Shown piece by piece: positions 52,872 to 64,000 of a stretch of DNA of 64,000 bases. Within the stretch, counting starts at the first letter, position 1. Every line of letters begins with the position of its first letter. Source of the DNA: Solea solea (taxonomy: Eukaryota > Chordata > Actinopteri > Pleuronectiformes > Soleidae); the NCBI RefSeq assembly GCF_958295425.1, contig NC_081144.1, positions 5,319,739-5,383,738 on the forward strand, in the 5' to 3' direction. The notes beneath the pieces are model-generated. The model was not told where the DNA came from. It did no database searches and saw nothing but the letters and a program-made list of their open reading frames with translations. The translations under genes were made by a program, and so were the position numbers.

Positions 52872-55800
52872 GGCATGCTCCAGGTATATCAGGACCCTAA
52901 GGGCACCAGCGCATGTTTGAAGAAACTGGGCCTGGCTGTTCCACAACAATCTCTTTTGCGGCTACTCCCGTCAGTGATTTAGGTCAGATTCTCCAGGCCC
53001 TTGAGTCAGGTGAACACAGTATGCGCTGAATACGAGTGGCACCTGGGTGGTACGTGGAAAGCAAGGTCTCGGGTCAGTCTACATGCTGGGAAATACGGTA
53101 CTTACTGGCATCTGCTTTCACTTTATCCATTTCTCCAAAGAGAGTCACTTCTCTGTCCATTAAACTAGGAGAAAAAAAAAAGAGAGAGAAAGAAAGAAAA
53201 AAAGTTATTTTTCTTTACTCACCGTCTCCAACATAACAAATATTGTACATGTTGTCTTTGCACTGAGATTACAGAAAAATGTATATTCACTTTGCTGTCA
53301 AAGAAAAGTATGTTTCAGTGTATGACAATGCAAAAGAGCTAGTGCAATACAGCTATTACAATATTTGAAGTGATAGTTAGCAGATTTTAATAGACGGCCC
53401 TGTTAAGAAGCTAAAATAAATGTTTCCTTGTGTCCTCACTGGCAACCATGTTTTCGTGAGAGTGAGTGTTCCGTGTCTCGCACTGGCTCCCAGCACTGAC
53501 AGCATGCCAGAGTCACACACGTCGCAGTCAGTGCTGACTATGAGTTATTACCTCATACAACCTCACTTCAAAAAAACCTGAGCTATGAGCAGTAAAACAT
53601 GAGAAGTGGTGGGTGTATTGTTCTCCCTCAAACCATTGTCACCTGATACTGGATTCTTTTATTATTGAAGTACAGTATTGATATCACGCCACAGTTTTAA
53701 GTTTTGGTGTCAACGATGAGCTGCTGCGACAGATGCAGAAAGCTGACTTTACGACATGTAAACATTTAAATCATGCAAAGAAAACCTGTGGGGGTTTTTG
53801 GACGGCTGGTCAACATGTTCCAGCAGCTGTTTTCAGACTACTGCTGGTGGTGGTGGTGGCAGTGGAGAAAGAAGACTGCATATGAGCAGCTCCATCCATC
53901 ACTCTCATGAGGTCTCAACAGTACAACAGTGTGTGTTGGGGAGGAAGAGTGAATTTAAACACAACCTTGTTTATATGAAGACCCCACAGGGCGTGTTTAA
54001 GGTCTCAGTATATTTTAAACAAAGAGCCAGTTTGGACCTTCTCACAGGGTCTTAAAAAACACAGAACTGGGGGAGGTTTACTGCATTTTTTTGTGTGTTG
54101 TTATTTTTCCAAAACTTTAACAAAGCCAACCACAGAGCAGTGCCAATCATGGCCACTTTGCACAGCCATCGACCAAGGATGCAGAGGTAAGAAACTACGA
54201 GTGGCCTTCAAAAACATTCAATGTTTTGTAATTTAGTGTGTTAGGGACGATAGGGGAGGAACATGAAGCCTGGCTTTTCACTCTTCCTCCTACTGTAGCA
54301 TAAGGAATAGATATAAACTAGAGATATCTTAGGACTAAATGATATCAGCATTGCACTGTGCTGTACTGCTGGGGTGGATGGACAACACATTTTTCAACCT
54401 TCAGCTTTTCACAGTAGGGCCGGGCAAAGTCGAGTTGATTGGCATCATGATGATGGTGCTGTAAAATTGTGGGATGGATGATGCAATCGAAAGACAGGGT
54501 TTTTTCTTCATTTCATCTTAATTGATAAAAGAAAGAGCGCACGAGAGAGAGAGAGGGAGGTGGAGCCTGTCGTTTGGCATCCCACTTTTACACAACAGCT
54601 GACTGTTGTGACATTTTTTGACCATCTGCATATGTTTATGTTGCAGTTGAGGCTGAGAAAAGGAGCAGAGAAGATAGATGGTGTGTGACGAGGGGGGGAA
54701 GGGCTTTATGATGGAGACTCCACATTGTGGTGTGGTTGTTCATTATCATCCAACCCTATTTTACAGTTGCCATCTCTTTCTGATGTGCAGCAAAACAAAG
54801 ACCATGGAAAATAGATGGGAACAAAGACAGTATTTTGACAGCAGGTTGAATATCATCTTTTATTAAACACTACATGGATGATAATGGTGCACTAACTAAA
54901 AGAAGTCTATTTCTGTGTATCTAAACTGGTAGCGGTTTGTAGGTTACTTTTATGTTGCGTGACACAGGGTTTCCCAAACGTAGTACTGAAGTATGACTTA
55001 CTGGGGGTTTATAGCACTTTCTCTGTTTTAAGTGAGCATCTAGTTCTGCGCTTGGTGCAAACCGATCAACAGCAAGCCTTAGCCACAGGTGTGCTGTTAG
55101 AGCGTCATGGGAGCTGAGGGTGTTGAACCCTAACAGCACAATTCATCTTTTATATTTGTTTAACTGACAACATGCTCAACTTTTACAGGCCAGTAAGTAC
55201 GGCAGCAGCTGAGAGTGGAGAGCGGAGCTAAATGGATATCCCATTCAGCAGAGAAAATCAACAGGAAACCACGGTATCAGGTTTCAGCTACTCGGGAGAG
55301 AAGGATGAAGGAGCTCTTTAGGAGAAATGCAGCATGTGCGAATAATGCTTAATAATTCAAAGAATGCATAATTTAAGAAATGCATTAAATCTGACAGTAG
55401 ACTTCCTGTTTTTCCTGATTCAGGTAAAGGTTTAAAAATAAATATGCCTTATACTAAGATAATACTTTCTGTTTGCACAGAACATTGCTTTCACCATTCT
55501 GACAATCATAGACAGAATCAAGGCAAAGTCAGAGCCAAAAGTTCTACTGTAAGTCTAAAACATAGGGTTATAAATGTAAAATATAAGTCCCTTTCCAAAA
55601 AGGACTATCCAGTTTATCTTCAACCCACTGCCACCAATTACTTAAACCGGTTAATGTCCTTTAACCAGCAGCTGAAGCTGATTATACATTTCCCGAACAA
55701 TTACTATCAATTAAGTCTGTAAAATAGAAGGTGAAGCAGGTTAAGGTGAAGCAGACAGTATTGAGGAGGTATCTCTGCAATGTGCACACTCTTGCTTAAA

Positions 55801-58693
55801 ATATCTGCCTCAATGAATAGTTTCACAATATATTTGCATAATTACGTACTATACCATACAGCTGGCATATAGATGGCTCATGCAAAACTGCAAATATGCA
55901 AACACTCTGAATGAATGACCCAGAATTATTTCTCTTGTTATTTGAAAGGTTTTAGTACTTATCACGTGAAAGTCTACTTAATGGTGTTTCTTGCTTCTCT
56001 GCTCATAATGTAAAGTGACAACAGAGGCATCATGAGCAGACTGAGGTTCAGTGTATAGAAACTTGTGCTTACCATTATGCAAAGCTCTGTGTCAGTGTCA
56101 TCCAGGAGGACAAAGGTAAGAAAATGCCCTTTGACTCACGGATGACACAGCACAGCCTATGGAAAATTGCAGTAGCACAGACGCCACATATGTGATTAAC
56201 AACATGGGCTAAAGGAGGAATGTTGATGAACAGCCCATTTCAATTAAACTGTTAAGAAACTATGGATCTGAAAAAGGTCCCCTTTGTGCTCTCCGGTTTG
56301 CTACTTTTCCCACTGCAACTGAAGAACCATGGAGAACGGACAAATTGGAGACATGATAGAAAAACACTGTTTAAACCTAGTTTGGAGAAGGGATACAATT
56401 CCTACCTCTGAATAAGTTTTTTAAGGCAAGAGTGTGGGCTTAGAGAAAGTGCAAGTAAAACATTGTTTAGACAAAATAAAATACAGCAACCATAGTCTGG
56501 TATTTATTTATGCTTTAAGCTGATCTGTGCATGTAAAAGTCTCTGCAAAGCCGCTGTATACTGAGAAGGGCGTTACACCGTAGGCTGCAAAGGCTCACTG
56601 AGTTAGGTCATAAATTTCCACACAGCGATGCCACAGGTGATTTTCTAAACGGAGCAAAGGAAACTAAAACTCTTCATGACACGTAATATCATCAGAAATC
56701 TACTGTGACCCATTTATGTATGGGGATGAATCTGAATTTCTTTCCAGTATGTCATGGTTTTTATTGGAATGTCGCTCAAGATGGAACTTCCCAATTCCAG
56801 GACAATCTAAATTCCAATATGACCAATTGCAAAATCGAGAGACACTTCAGTTATGCGATTAAAACCTCACTCTTCGGATGAGAACTTTTTTTATTTGTTC
56901 ATAGATGGCAAAAACCTTATTACCATGATTTGTATATTTTTTGTGAAAAAGACAGATGCATAAATTATCTCAATGATTTTTTTTGGACCATGTCGTTCAG
57001 CTTTATTTACACAGCAGTTTGATTAACATGACACTGCTTCCAGGTGGGGGACCATTATACTCCCAGTCTGTACCAAGAAACATGCAGGCAAAACATGGCT
57101 GAATGACTGTGTTTACTCTCTGATGTTCATCCCGGAGACAAATAATTTCAGCTTTAGAAAGTAACCACCATGAAACTATTAGTGAGTTAAGTTTCATTTC
57201 ACTCTTTCATTCGACAGTCTCTTCTCTGTCTTCTCCGTCTCTGCTTTTTCTTTTGAAAACAACTCAAAAAAGCTGACAACAAAGCCAACTGTGTTACATT
57301 TAACAGCAAGGAATGTCTGACTCGCATCATAACATTAGTACAGCAGCAACTCCTTGTTTTGAGAGGGAAGTTACATACAAGTCGAAGCATCTGTGGTGTC
57401 TGTGTTTGAACAATTTATGAAGTGTGTGCTGCAAACTCTGCTTCTTAAGTTCCTCAACCATCGTCTGGGACTTTCATAAGGGATATAAATTTGATCCCTG
57501 GTTGTTCTGGCTGAAAGGAAGAATCTACGTTCTTGTTCTACCACAAAGACATTCTAGAGTTCTTTGGTGATCAACTTACATCCAAATATTCTACCACCTA
57601 AAAGATTTAGCAATAGCCATGATAAAACGCAGATTTCAAAATAAAATTCCCATACCAGCTCTGGAGCTCGGCAAACGTCTGCTTCATCCTCTTGATTGAC
57701 GAGTCCATCTCCTCTTTGACGACCATCCTGTAGCGAGTCAGTGAGGCAGTGCACCTCTGCAGGTCTTTCACAGAGCGGTCGATGGTAGAAGCTGAGAGGT
57801 CGACATTGAACAGGATTTACGGAAATGTTAAAGAAAGACAGTGCAACAACACATACTGTGCATGGTTAAGTTTTACAAACTATAATTTCGGAAACAAGAG
57901 CTACAGCCGTCTGACCTATTTTCTTTCCTCCCGTTGATCCTTGTCCATCAGTGGTGGAAACTAATGAGGAAGAGGAGGGATGTGAACCCGAGCCTGTCCT
58001 GCGTCTACTCTTGTTGCCTCTGGGACCCTGGTGATTCCTCCCCTCTTGCTGAGAGACAGAACTTGGAACCGGGCCTTGACTTTCTGCTTCCACACCTGCA
58101 GGAAGTCAGAGAAGTTTACAAAAATAAAATAACGACAATTTAAAATGTACTTCTCCTCAAACTATACTGATCCCAATAGAATATAAATTGTGAAAAACTT
58201 CAATTACTACTGACTTTTTTTATGCAGGTTCCCCTCTTCCAAATCACCAAACTCTACATTTGCAACTTGTCTATGGCCTAAACTATTAATATATTTCATT
58301 CATATCTATTAATCTAAAGGTTACAGTGATCTTAATCATTGGCAAACAAAACGTCATCACTTCACCAAGTCCATATGAATGGTTGTGAAACAAGTCTTTC
58401 CTAGAACATGTCAGCCCTGCCCAACTTTTGACCTTATTGTGCATCCCATTTTTAGTAGAGGAGCTGTTACCGGCTGTCTCAGACGTAGTGGGTTCAGAGT
58501 CCAGCTCTGCTGCGTCCAAGGAAGCAGAGTCCAGCTGTTCGCTCAGTGAATCCAGCGACTCTCCATCCATTACGGATCCATTGGCATGAAAACCATTCAT
58601 CTCATCCTTGCCCTCCTCTGGCAATGTGCTCTCGGGTGGAGTAGGCTCCGCTGTGGCCTCGGGCTGAGGTTTGGGCTTCTTTTTCTTCTTGGG
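48941..58693 (-). CDS. spats2: Spermatogenesis-associated serine-rich protein 2, last eight coding exons (N-terminus outside window)
   Basis: SPATS2 is a cytoplasmic protein of poorly known function, first linked to spermatogenesis; its paralogue SPATS2L is found in stress granules and nucleoli. Minus-strand exons 58693-58471, 58095-57916, 57791-57656, 53164-53106, 51312-51203, 51045-50943, 49931-49786 and 49192-48941 join in frame to 402 residues plus stop. Human SPATS2 is 545 aa, so about 140 residues are missing. In order: a lysine-rich start (PKKKKKPKP), an acidic/serine block (DSLSEQLDSASLDAAELDSE), then the family core DRSVKDLQRCTASLTRYR and KQTFAELQSC. Then come MDREVTLFGEMDKVKADAM, ARQKRAEELRRLTDKSAS and the diagnostic KHFVSERKYDEDLGKAVRF. 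After this is a disordered Ser/Pro then Gly/Arg/His/Asn-rich tail (GGQRYNGGSYHDRNAGRAN). All donors are GT. Linkage to pan2/il23a favours spats2 over spats2l. Introns 53165-57655 and 51313-53105 hold only microsatellites and small repeat fragments. Confidence 0.91.
52425..52485. mobile_element. MITE fragment (AGAGCTGCAAC family) in spats2 intron
   Basis: 'CTGACATTTTATAAACCAAA' and 'GATCAATCTGCAGTTGCAGC' match the right half of the element at 16379-16741. Confidence 0.5.
52842..52869. repeat. (AC)n microsatellite
   Basis: A pure AC repeat of about 14 units in a spats2 intron. Confidence 0.95.
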
Positions 58694-58789
58694 CTTAACA
58701 TAAAAAAACGTGTCAGTTTCTTTTGTGCACCATCTCTTACTCAGTGCTGAGAACAGAGTTGGCCGGGTTCAGAATAAGATGTAATTTTA

Positions 58790-58982
58790 AAAATAACTAG
58801 TACTGAAAATAACTAGTACTGAAAATAACTAGTACCGCGCGCGGTTCTGAACGGGTTCGAGCCGACCCACGCGGGTCGCCGTGTGCCACGGCTCCCCGCG
58901 TGCCTCGCGCTCTCACCCGTTCATTCACCGCGCGCGGTACTAGTTATTTTCAGTACTAGTTATTTTCAGTACTAGTTATTTT
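58790..58982. repeat. Perfect 55-bp inverted repeat, macrosatellite hairpin 1
   Basis: Arms 58790-58844 and 58928-58982 are reverse complements and include three 16-bp AGTACTGAAAATAACT-type units and CCGCGCGCGG. The 83-bp loop can form further stems (GAACGGGT/ACCCGTTC, GAGCCG/CGGCTC, GACCC/GGGTC). Confidence 0.9.
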
Positions 58983-59070
58983 CAGTACTAGTTATTTTCA
59001 GCGGCGTCCCCGCACATGTCGATCCAAATTTCGGGGGGGATCGGCAACGTATGGCAAAGTTATAGGGCAC

Positions 59071-59710
59071 TTCCTGTTTAAAATGGCCAACTTCCTGTTC
59101 GTCTCTGGAAACATGTTCAGGGAAGGTCCCGTAACTCACATATCTAGTTTTGTGTCAATCGGACAATGTAAGACTTTACTTCCTGTTTCGGGTGTTACAC
59201 TTCCTGTAGGGAGGTGACCTTTTACGGACATGCTCAGGACAGGTCCCTGGTGTCACATATAAGGTTTTGTGCAAATCGGACAACGTACGGCAAAGTTAGA
59301 GGGCACTTCCTGTTTAAAATGGCCGACTTCCTGTTCGTCTCCGTAAACATGTTCAGGGAAGGTCCCGTAGCTCACATATCTAGTTTTGTGTCAATCGGAC
59401 AATGTAAGACTTTACTTCCTGTTTCGGGCGTTCCACTTCCTGTAGGGAGGTGACCTTTTACGGACATGCTCAGGACAGGTCCCTGGTGTCACATATAAGG
59501 TTTTGTGCAGATCGGACAACGTACAGCAAAGTTAGAGGGCACTTCCTGTTTAAAATGGCCGACTTCCTGTTCAGTCAACGGCGTCTCCGGAAACATGTTC
59601 AGGGAAGGTCCCGTAACTCACATATCCAGTTTCGTGTCAATCGGACAATGTAAGACTTTACTTCCTGTTTTGGGCGTTCCACTTCCTGTAGGGAGGTGAC
59701 CTTTTACGGA
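59071..59710 (+). repeat. Triplicated module of about 236-248 bp inside macrosatellite unit 1
   Basis: TGACCTTTTACGGACATG recurs at about 59215, 59451 and 59698, each preceded by 'ACTTCCTGTAGGGAGG' and by the CTTCCTGTTTAAAATGGCC phrase. Unit 2 carries the same series at about 61490-62140. Confidence 0.85.
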
Positions 59711-59814
59711 CATGTTGAGGAAGGGTCTGGGGTCCCACATACTAAGTTTCAAGTGGATACAACAATCCCTGTTGGAGCAGCATCCAAAACTATAAATGTA
59801 ATTCTGTCTGCTGT

Positions 59815-60613
59815 CACCAGGGGGCGCTGTATTTCAAAATGAATATTTTCATATAGACGTGTTCAGGGCCGGACTGTCATCAATCCTTGCAAGTTTGGTT
59901 CAGATCGGACCAGGATTGGCAAAGTTGTAACAGTTTGTTTTTTTAGAATTTTCTACCACCACCAGGAGGTGCTATTTTCAAAATGTACCGTTTCAGCAAC
60001 ATAGTCGTCTTCAGCAACTAACCATCATCAACTATAGCAAGTTTGGTTGGGATCAGACCTTCCATCGCGAAGTTATAAGAGTTTCATTGTCTGTTATGAA
60101 AAATTATTATTATCTCCAATTTTGGCGCCCCCTATCTCGTACGCCATACAATATTTTAAAAAGCTTTTGATAACTTTTGATGCTCAACTCGTCCACATTG
60201 ATCTCACCAAGTTTGAAGGTGATCGCACAAAAGCTCTAGGAGGAGATAATTGAAATACAAGCTGTCATATTGTCTACTCTCACCAGGGGGCGCTGTTTTC
60301 GAAATTTAATATTTTCATATAGACGTCTTGAGGGCCGGACTATCATCAATCCTAGCAAGTTTGGTTCAGATCGGACCAGGATTCACGAAGTTGTAGCAGT
60401 TTGATTTTTTGTCCCAAAAATCCGACTTTGCGTCGTTGCCATGGCAACACCGTTAAACGATTTGTCGTCATATTGATCGTGCATCATCTACCATGTGTTT
60501 TGACTGTTGTCACCAATTTTGAGTGCGGTACGATTATCTGTGTAAAAGTTATTCCCGAAATCGTAAAAAAAAAATTTTTTTGTGTATTTTCTTTCACCAC
60601 AAGGAGGCGCTGT
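59815..60613 (+). promoter_or_regulatory. Four CTCF-core-like motifs in macrosatellite unit 1
   Basis: CACCAGGGGGCGCTGT at 59815-59830 and 60279-60294, CCACCAGGAGGTGCT at 59959-59973, and CACCACAAGGAGGCGCTGT at 60595-60613. All are in the same orientation. The first two fit the vertebrate CTCF core very well. Confidence 0.55.
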
Positions 60614-61243
60614 TTTCAAACTTCACCGTTTTTTCATAGACGTCTTCAGCCATGGCCCATCATCAATCATAGCAAGTTTGGTTCGGATCGGACCTTCCAT
60701 CGCAAAGTTATAAGAGTTTTTTTTTCCTGATGCGAAACATCAGAATCATCACGAAATTTGCCGCCCCCTATCTCGTGCGCCATGTGACATTTGAAAAAAC
60801 TTTTGATACCGTGAGCTCCTCAACTGGTCCACAGGGACCTCACCAAGTTTGAAGGTGATCGCACGAAAACTCTAGGAGGAGTTAGTTCAAATACCATTGC
60901 TGCGAATTCGCCAAAATCGCCAAAAAATGGCCAATCAACCCAAGATGGCGGATTTCCTGTTGGGTTTGGATCATGGTCATAATGTAATTTTTTCTTCATC
61001 CTGACCCACTACACATGTGTACCGAATTTCGTGCATGTGCGATATTTGTGTTGGTCATGGTGAATTTGGACAGGTGGCGCCGCACTTATTGGCCCCTCCC
61101 ACATTCAATTTTCGACGCACATTCCCCGAACCTTTTTCAGACGTAAATTTACACCAGGATTGATGCGGTCACAAAAATTGGTGAGTTTTGGGGTATGGGA
61201 AAGGCCTCAAAAAGGCAATTCATTTGGGGGAATAATAAGAATA

Positions 61244-61423
61244 AAAATAACTAGTACCGCGCGCGGTTCTGAACGGGTTCGAGCCGACCCACGCGGGTCG
61301 CCGTGTGCCACGGCTCCCCGCGTGCCTCGCGCTCTCACCCGTTCATTCACCGCGCGCGGTACTAGTTATTTTCAGTACTAGTTATTTTCAGTACTAGTTA
61401 TTTTCAGTACTAGTTATTTTCAG
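61244..61423. repeat. Macrosatellite hairpin 2 and 16-bp array
   Basis: Arms 61244-61266 and 61350-61372 (AAAATAACTAGTACCGCGCG... and complement). On the right the 16-bp TACTAGTTATTTTCAG unit is repeated about four times; on the left only one partial unit is present. Confidence 0.88.
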
Positions 61424-62247
61424 CGGCGTCCCTGCGCATATCGTTCCAAATTTCGAGGGGGATCGGGCAAAGTATGACAAAGTTATAGGGCACTTCCTGT
61501 TTAAAATGGCAGACTTCCTGTTCGATCAAGTGCGTGTACGTAAACGTGTTCAGGGAACTTCCCTTGTCTTACATATCAAGTTTTGTGCAGATCGGATAAT
61601 CTTAGAGTTTACTTCCTGTTTCGGGCATTCCACTTCCTGTTGGGAGGTCATCTCTTGCAGACATGCTCAGGACAGGTCCCTGGTGTCACATAAAAGGTTT
61701 CGTGCAAATCGGACAACGTACAGCAAAGTTAGAGGGCACTTCCTGTTTAAAATCGCCAACTTCCTGTTCGTCTCCGTAAACGTGTTCAGGGAAGTTCCCT
61801 TGTCTTACATATCAAGTTTTGTTCAAATCGGACAATGTAAGACTTTACTTCCTGTTTCGGGCGTTCCACTTCCTGTAGGGAGGTGACCTTTTACGGACAT
61901 GCTCAGGACAGGTCCCTGGTGTCACATATAAGGTTTTGTGCAGATCGGACAACGTACGGCAAAGTTAGAGGGCACTTCCTGTTTAAAATGGCCGACTTCC
62001 TGTTCGGTCAACGGCGTCTCCGTAAACATGTTCAGGGAAGGTCCCGTAACTCACATATCTAGTTTCGTGTCAATCGGACAATGTAAGACTTTACTTCCTG
62101 TTTCGGGCGTTCCACTTCCTGTAGGGAGGTGACCTTTTACGGACATGTTGAGGAAGGGTCTGGGGTCCCACATACTAAGTTTCAAGTGGATACAACAATC
62201 CCTGTTGGAGCAGCATCAAAAACTATAAATGTAATTCTGTCTGCTGT

Positions 62248-63046
62248 CACCAGGGGGCGCTGTATTTGAAAATGAATATTTTCATATAGACTTGTTCAGG
62301 ACAGGACTGTCATCAATCCTTGCAAGTTTGGTTCCGATCGGACCAGGATTGGCAAAGTTGTAACAGTTTCTTTTTTTAGAATTTTCTACCACCACCAGGA
62401 GGCGCTGTTTTCAAAATGTACCGTTTCAGCAACATAGTCGTCTTCAGCAACTAACCATCATCAACTATAGCAAGTTTTGTTGGGATCAGATCTTCCGTCG
62501 CGAAGTTATAAGAGTTTCATTGTCTGTTGTGAAAAATTATTATTATCTCCAATTTTGGCGCCCCCTATCTCGTACGCCATACAATATTTTAAAAAGCTTT
62601 TGATAACTTTTGATGCTCAACTCGTCCACATTGATCTCAGCAAGTTTGAAGGTGATCGCACAAAAGCTCTAGGAGGAGATAATTGAAATACAAGCTGTCA
62701 TATTGTCTGCTGTCACCAGGGGGCGCTGTTTTCGAAATTTAATATTTTCATATAGACGTCTTTAGGGCCGGACTATCATCAATCCTAGCAAGTTTGGTTC
62801 AGATCGGACCAGGATTCACGAAGTTGTAGCAGTTTGATTTTTTGTCCCAAAAATCCGACTTTGCGTCGTTGCCATGGCAACACCGTTAAACGATTTGTCG
62901 TCATATTGATCACGCATCATCTACCATGTGTTTTGACTGTTGTCACCAATTTTGAGTGCGGTACGATTACCTGTGTAAAAGTTATTCCCGAAATCGTAAA
63001 AAAACTATTTTTATGTGTATTTTCTTTCACCACAAGGAGGCGCTGT
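62248..63046 (+). promoter_or_regulatory. Four CTCF-core-like motifs in macrosatellite unit 2
   Basis: Copies at 62248-62263, 62392-62408, 62714-62729 and 63028-63046 match the positions in unit 1 (offset about 2433). The second is improved here to CCACCAGGAGGCGCTGT. Confidence 0.55.
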
Positions 63047-63758
63047 TTTCAAACTTCACCGTTTTTTCATAGACGTCTTCAGCCATGGCCCATCATCAAC
63101 CATAGCAAGTTTGGTTCGGATCGGACCTTCCATCGCAAAGTTATAAGAGTTTTGTTTTTCTGATGCGAAACATCAGAATCATCACGAACTTTGCCGCCCC
63201 CTATCTCGTGCGCCATGCGACATTTGAAAAAACTTTTGATACCGTGAGCTCCTCAACTGGTCCACAGGGACCTCACCAAGTTTGAAGGTGATCGCACGAA
63301 AACTTTAGGAGGAGTTAGTTCAAATACCATTGCTGCGAATTCGCCAAAATCGCCAAAAAATGGCCAATCAACCCAAGATGGCGGATTTCCTGTTGGGTTT
63401 GGATCATGGTCATAATGTAATTTTTTCTTCATCCTGACCCACTACACATGTGTACCAAATTTCGTGCATGTGCGATATTTGTGTTGGTCATGGTGAATTT
63501 TGACAGGTCGCTTCGCACGTTTTGGCCCCTCCCACATTCAATTTTTGACGTACATTCCCCGAATCTTTTTCAGACGTAAATTTACACCAGGATTGATGCG
63601 GTCACAAAAATCTGTGAGTTTTGGGGTATGGGAAAGGCCTCAAAAACGCGATTTACTTTAAGGAATAATAAGAATAATAATAATAATAATCCTTCCAGTT
63701 TCAATAGGTTTCTTGCAACCTTGTTGCTCGAACCCTAATAATAATAATAATAATAATA

Positions 63759-63953
63759 AAAATAACTAGTACCGCGCGCGGTTCTGAACGGGTTCGAGCC
63801 GACCCACGCGGGTCGCCGTGTGCCACGGCTCCCCGCGTGCCTCGTGCTCTCACCCGTTCATTCACCGCGCGCGGTACTAGTTATTTTCAGTACTAGTTAT
63901 TTTCAGTACTAGTTATTTTCAGTACTAGTTATTTTCAGTACTAGTTATTTTCA
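63759..63953. repeat. Macrosatellite hairpin 3 and 16-bp array
   Basis: Arms 63759-63781 and 63865-63887, followed by about five 16-bp TACTAGTTATTTTCAG units. It is preceded by (AAT)n tracts on both sides of a 'CTTGCAACCTTGTTGCTCGA' phrase. Confidence 0.88.
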
Positions 63954-64000
63954 GCGGCGTCCCTGCGCATTTCGTTCCAAATTTCGAGGGGGATCGGGCA

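Larger units (their letters stand above)
58790..64000 (+). repeat. Macrosatellite of about 2.45-2.5 kb units in a spats2 intron (runs off window)
   Basis: Unit 1 is 58790-61243, unit 2 is 61244-63758, and unit 3 begins at 63759 and leaves the window. Each unit starts with a GC-rich inverted repeat (CTAGTACCGCGCGCGG arms), then a 16-bp tandem array (TACTAGTTATTTTCAG). Next is a block of repeated CACTTCCTGTTTAAAATGG/GACTTCCTGTTC modules, then a 1.5-kb body with repeated 'AGCAAGTTTGGTTCAGATCG' and CACCAGGGGGCGCTGT phrases. Units 1 and 2 are highly similar along their length. The 109-aa open frames at 60401-60730 and 62834-63163 are copies of one another and match no known protein. The family is not identified. 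Confidence 0.9.

Noticed and set aside
57554..57754. 66-aa minus-strand frame
   Set aside because: Wrong frame of the spats2 exon 57791-57656; the STIDRSVKDLQRC frame is the conserved one.
60401..60730. 109-aa open frame conserved at 62834-63163
   Set aside because: Conservation is explained by tandem macrosatellite copies; no recognised domain, and the sequence is built of repeat phrases.

Overview
The window is vertebrate nuclear DNA, most likely from a spiny-rayed (percomorph) teleost. The genes have many short exons with GT-AG introns. The repeats are fish types: Tc1, hAT, a V-SINE-like tRNA-derived element, MITEs with 'AGAGCTGCAAC' ends, and long minisatellite and macrosatellite arrays. 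Five protein-coding genes are recognised. All have human counterparts on 12q13, so this is a conserved linkage block.

Layout: (1) 189-4485 (+) is the 3' part of nemp1 (nuclear envelope), with a dead Tc1 element in one intron. (2) 7097-8970 (-) is a complete three-exon ormdl2, tail-to-tail with nemp1. (3) 13955-15031 (-) is a complete four-exon il23a (IL-23 p19). It has a TATA-like box plus AP-1 and kappaB sites upstream and AU-rich elements in its 3'UTR. (4) 18072-29077 (+) is a complete 25-coding-exon pan2 (1208 aa), divergent from il23a as in human. One intron carries a GC donor, one holds a hAT element with a perfect 8-bp target duplication, and one holds a MITE. (5) About 29.93-42.8 kb is a 38-bp minisatellite of roughly 300 copies with 2147-bp and 1133-bp higher-order units, interrupted by a SINE that was later copied with its flanks. 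(6) About 43-45.5 kb has no recognised gene. (7) 45541-58693 (-) holds the 3'UTR and the last eight coding exons of spats2; its N-terminus lies beyond the window. (8) 58790-64000, inside a spats2 intron, is a macrosatellite of about 2.45-2.5 kb units. Each unit has a GC-rich hairpin, a 16-bp tandem array and several CTCF-core-like motifs.

The genes do not form one pathway: nuclear envelope mechanics (nemp1), sphingolipid homeostasis (ormdl2), cytokine signalling (il23a), mRNA deadenylation (pan2) and a putative RNA-associated protein (spats2). The most unusual material is regulatory and repetitive: a second degenerate copy of the il23a 3'UTR upstream of pan2, the higher-order minisatellite with a TGACA/TGTCA dyad in each monomer, and the macrosatellite with regularly spaced CTCF-like cores. 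All exon coordinates were read by hand from splice sites, reading frame and remembered family sequence. No alignment or database search was run.
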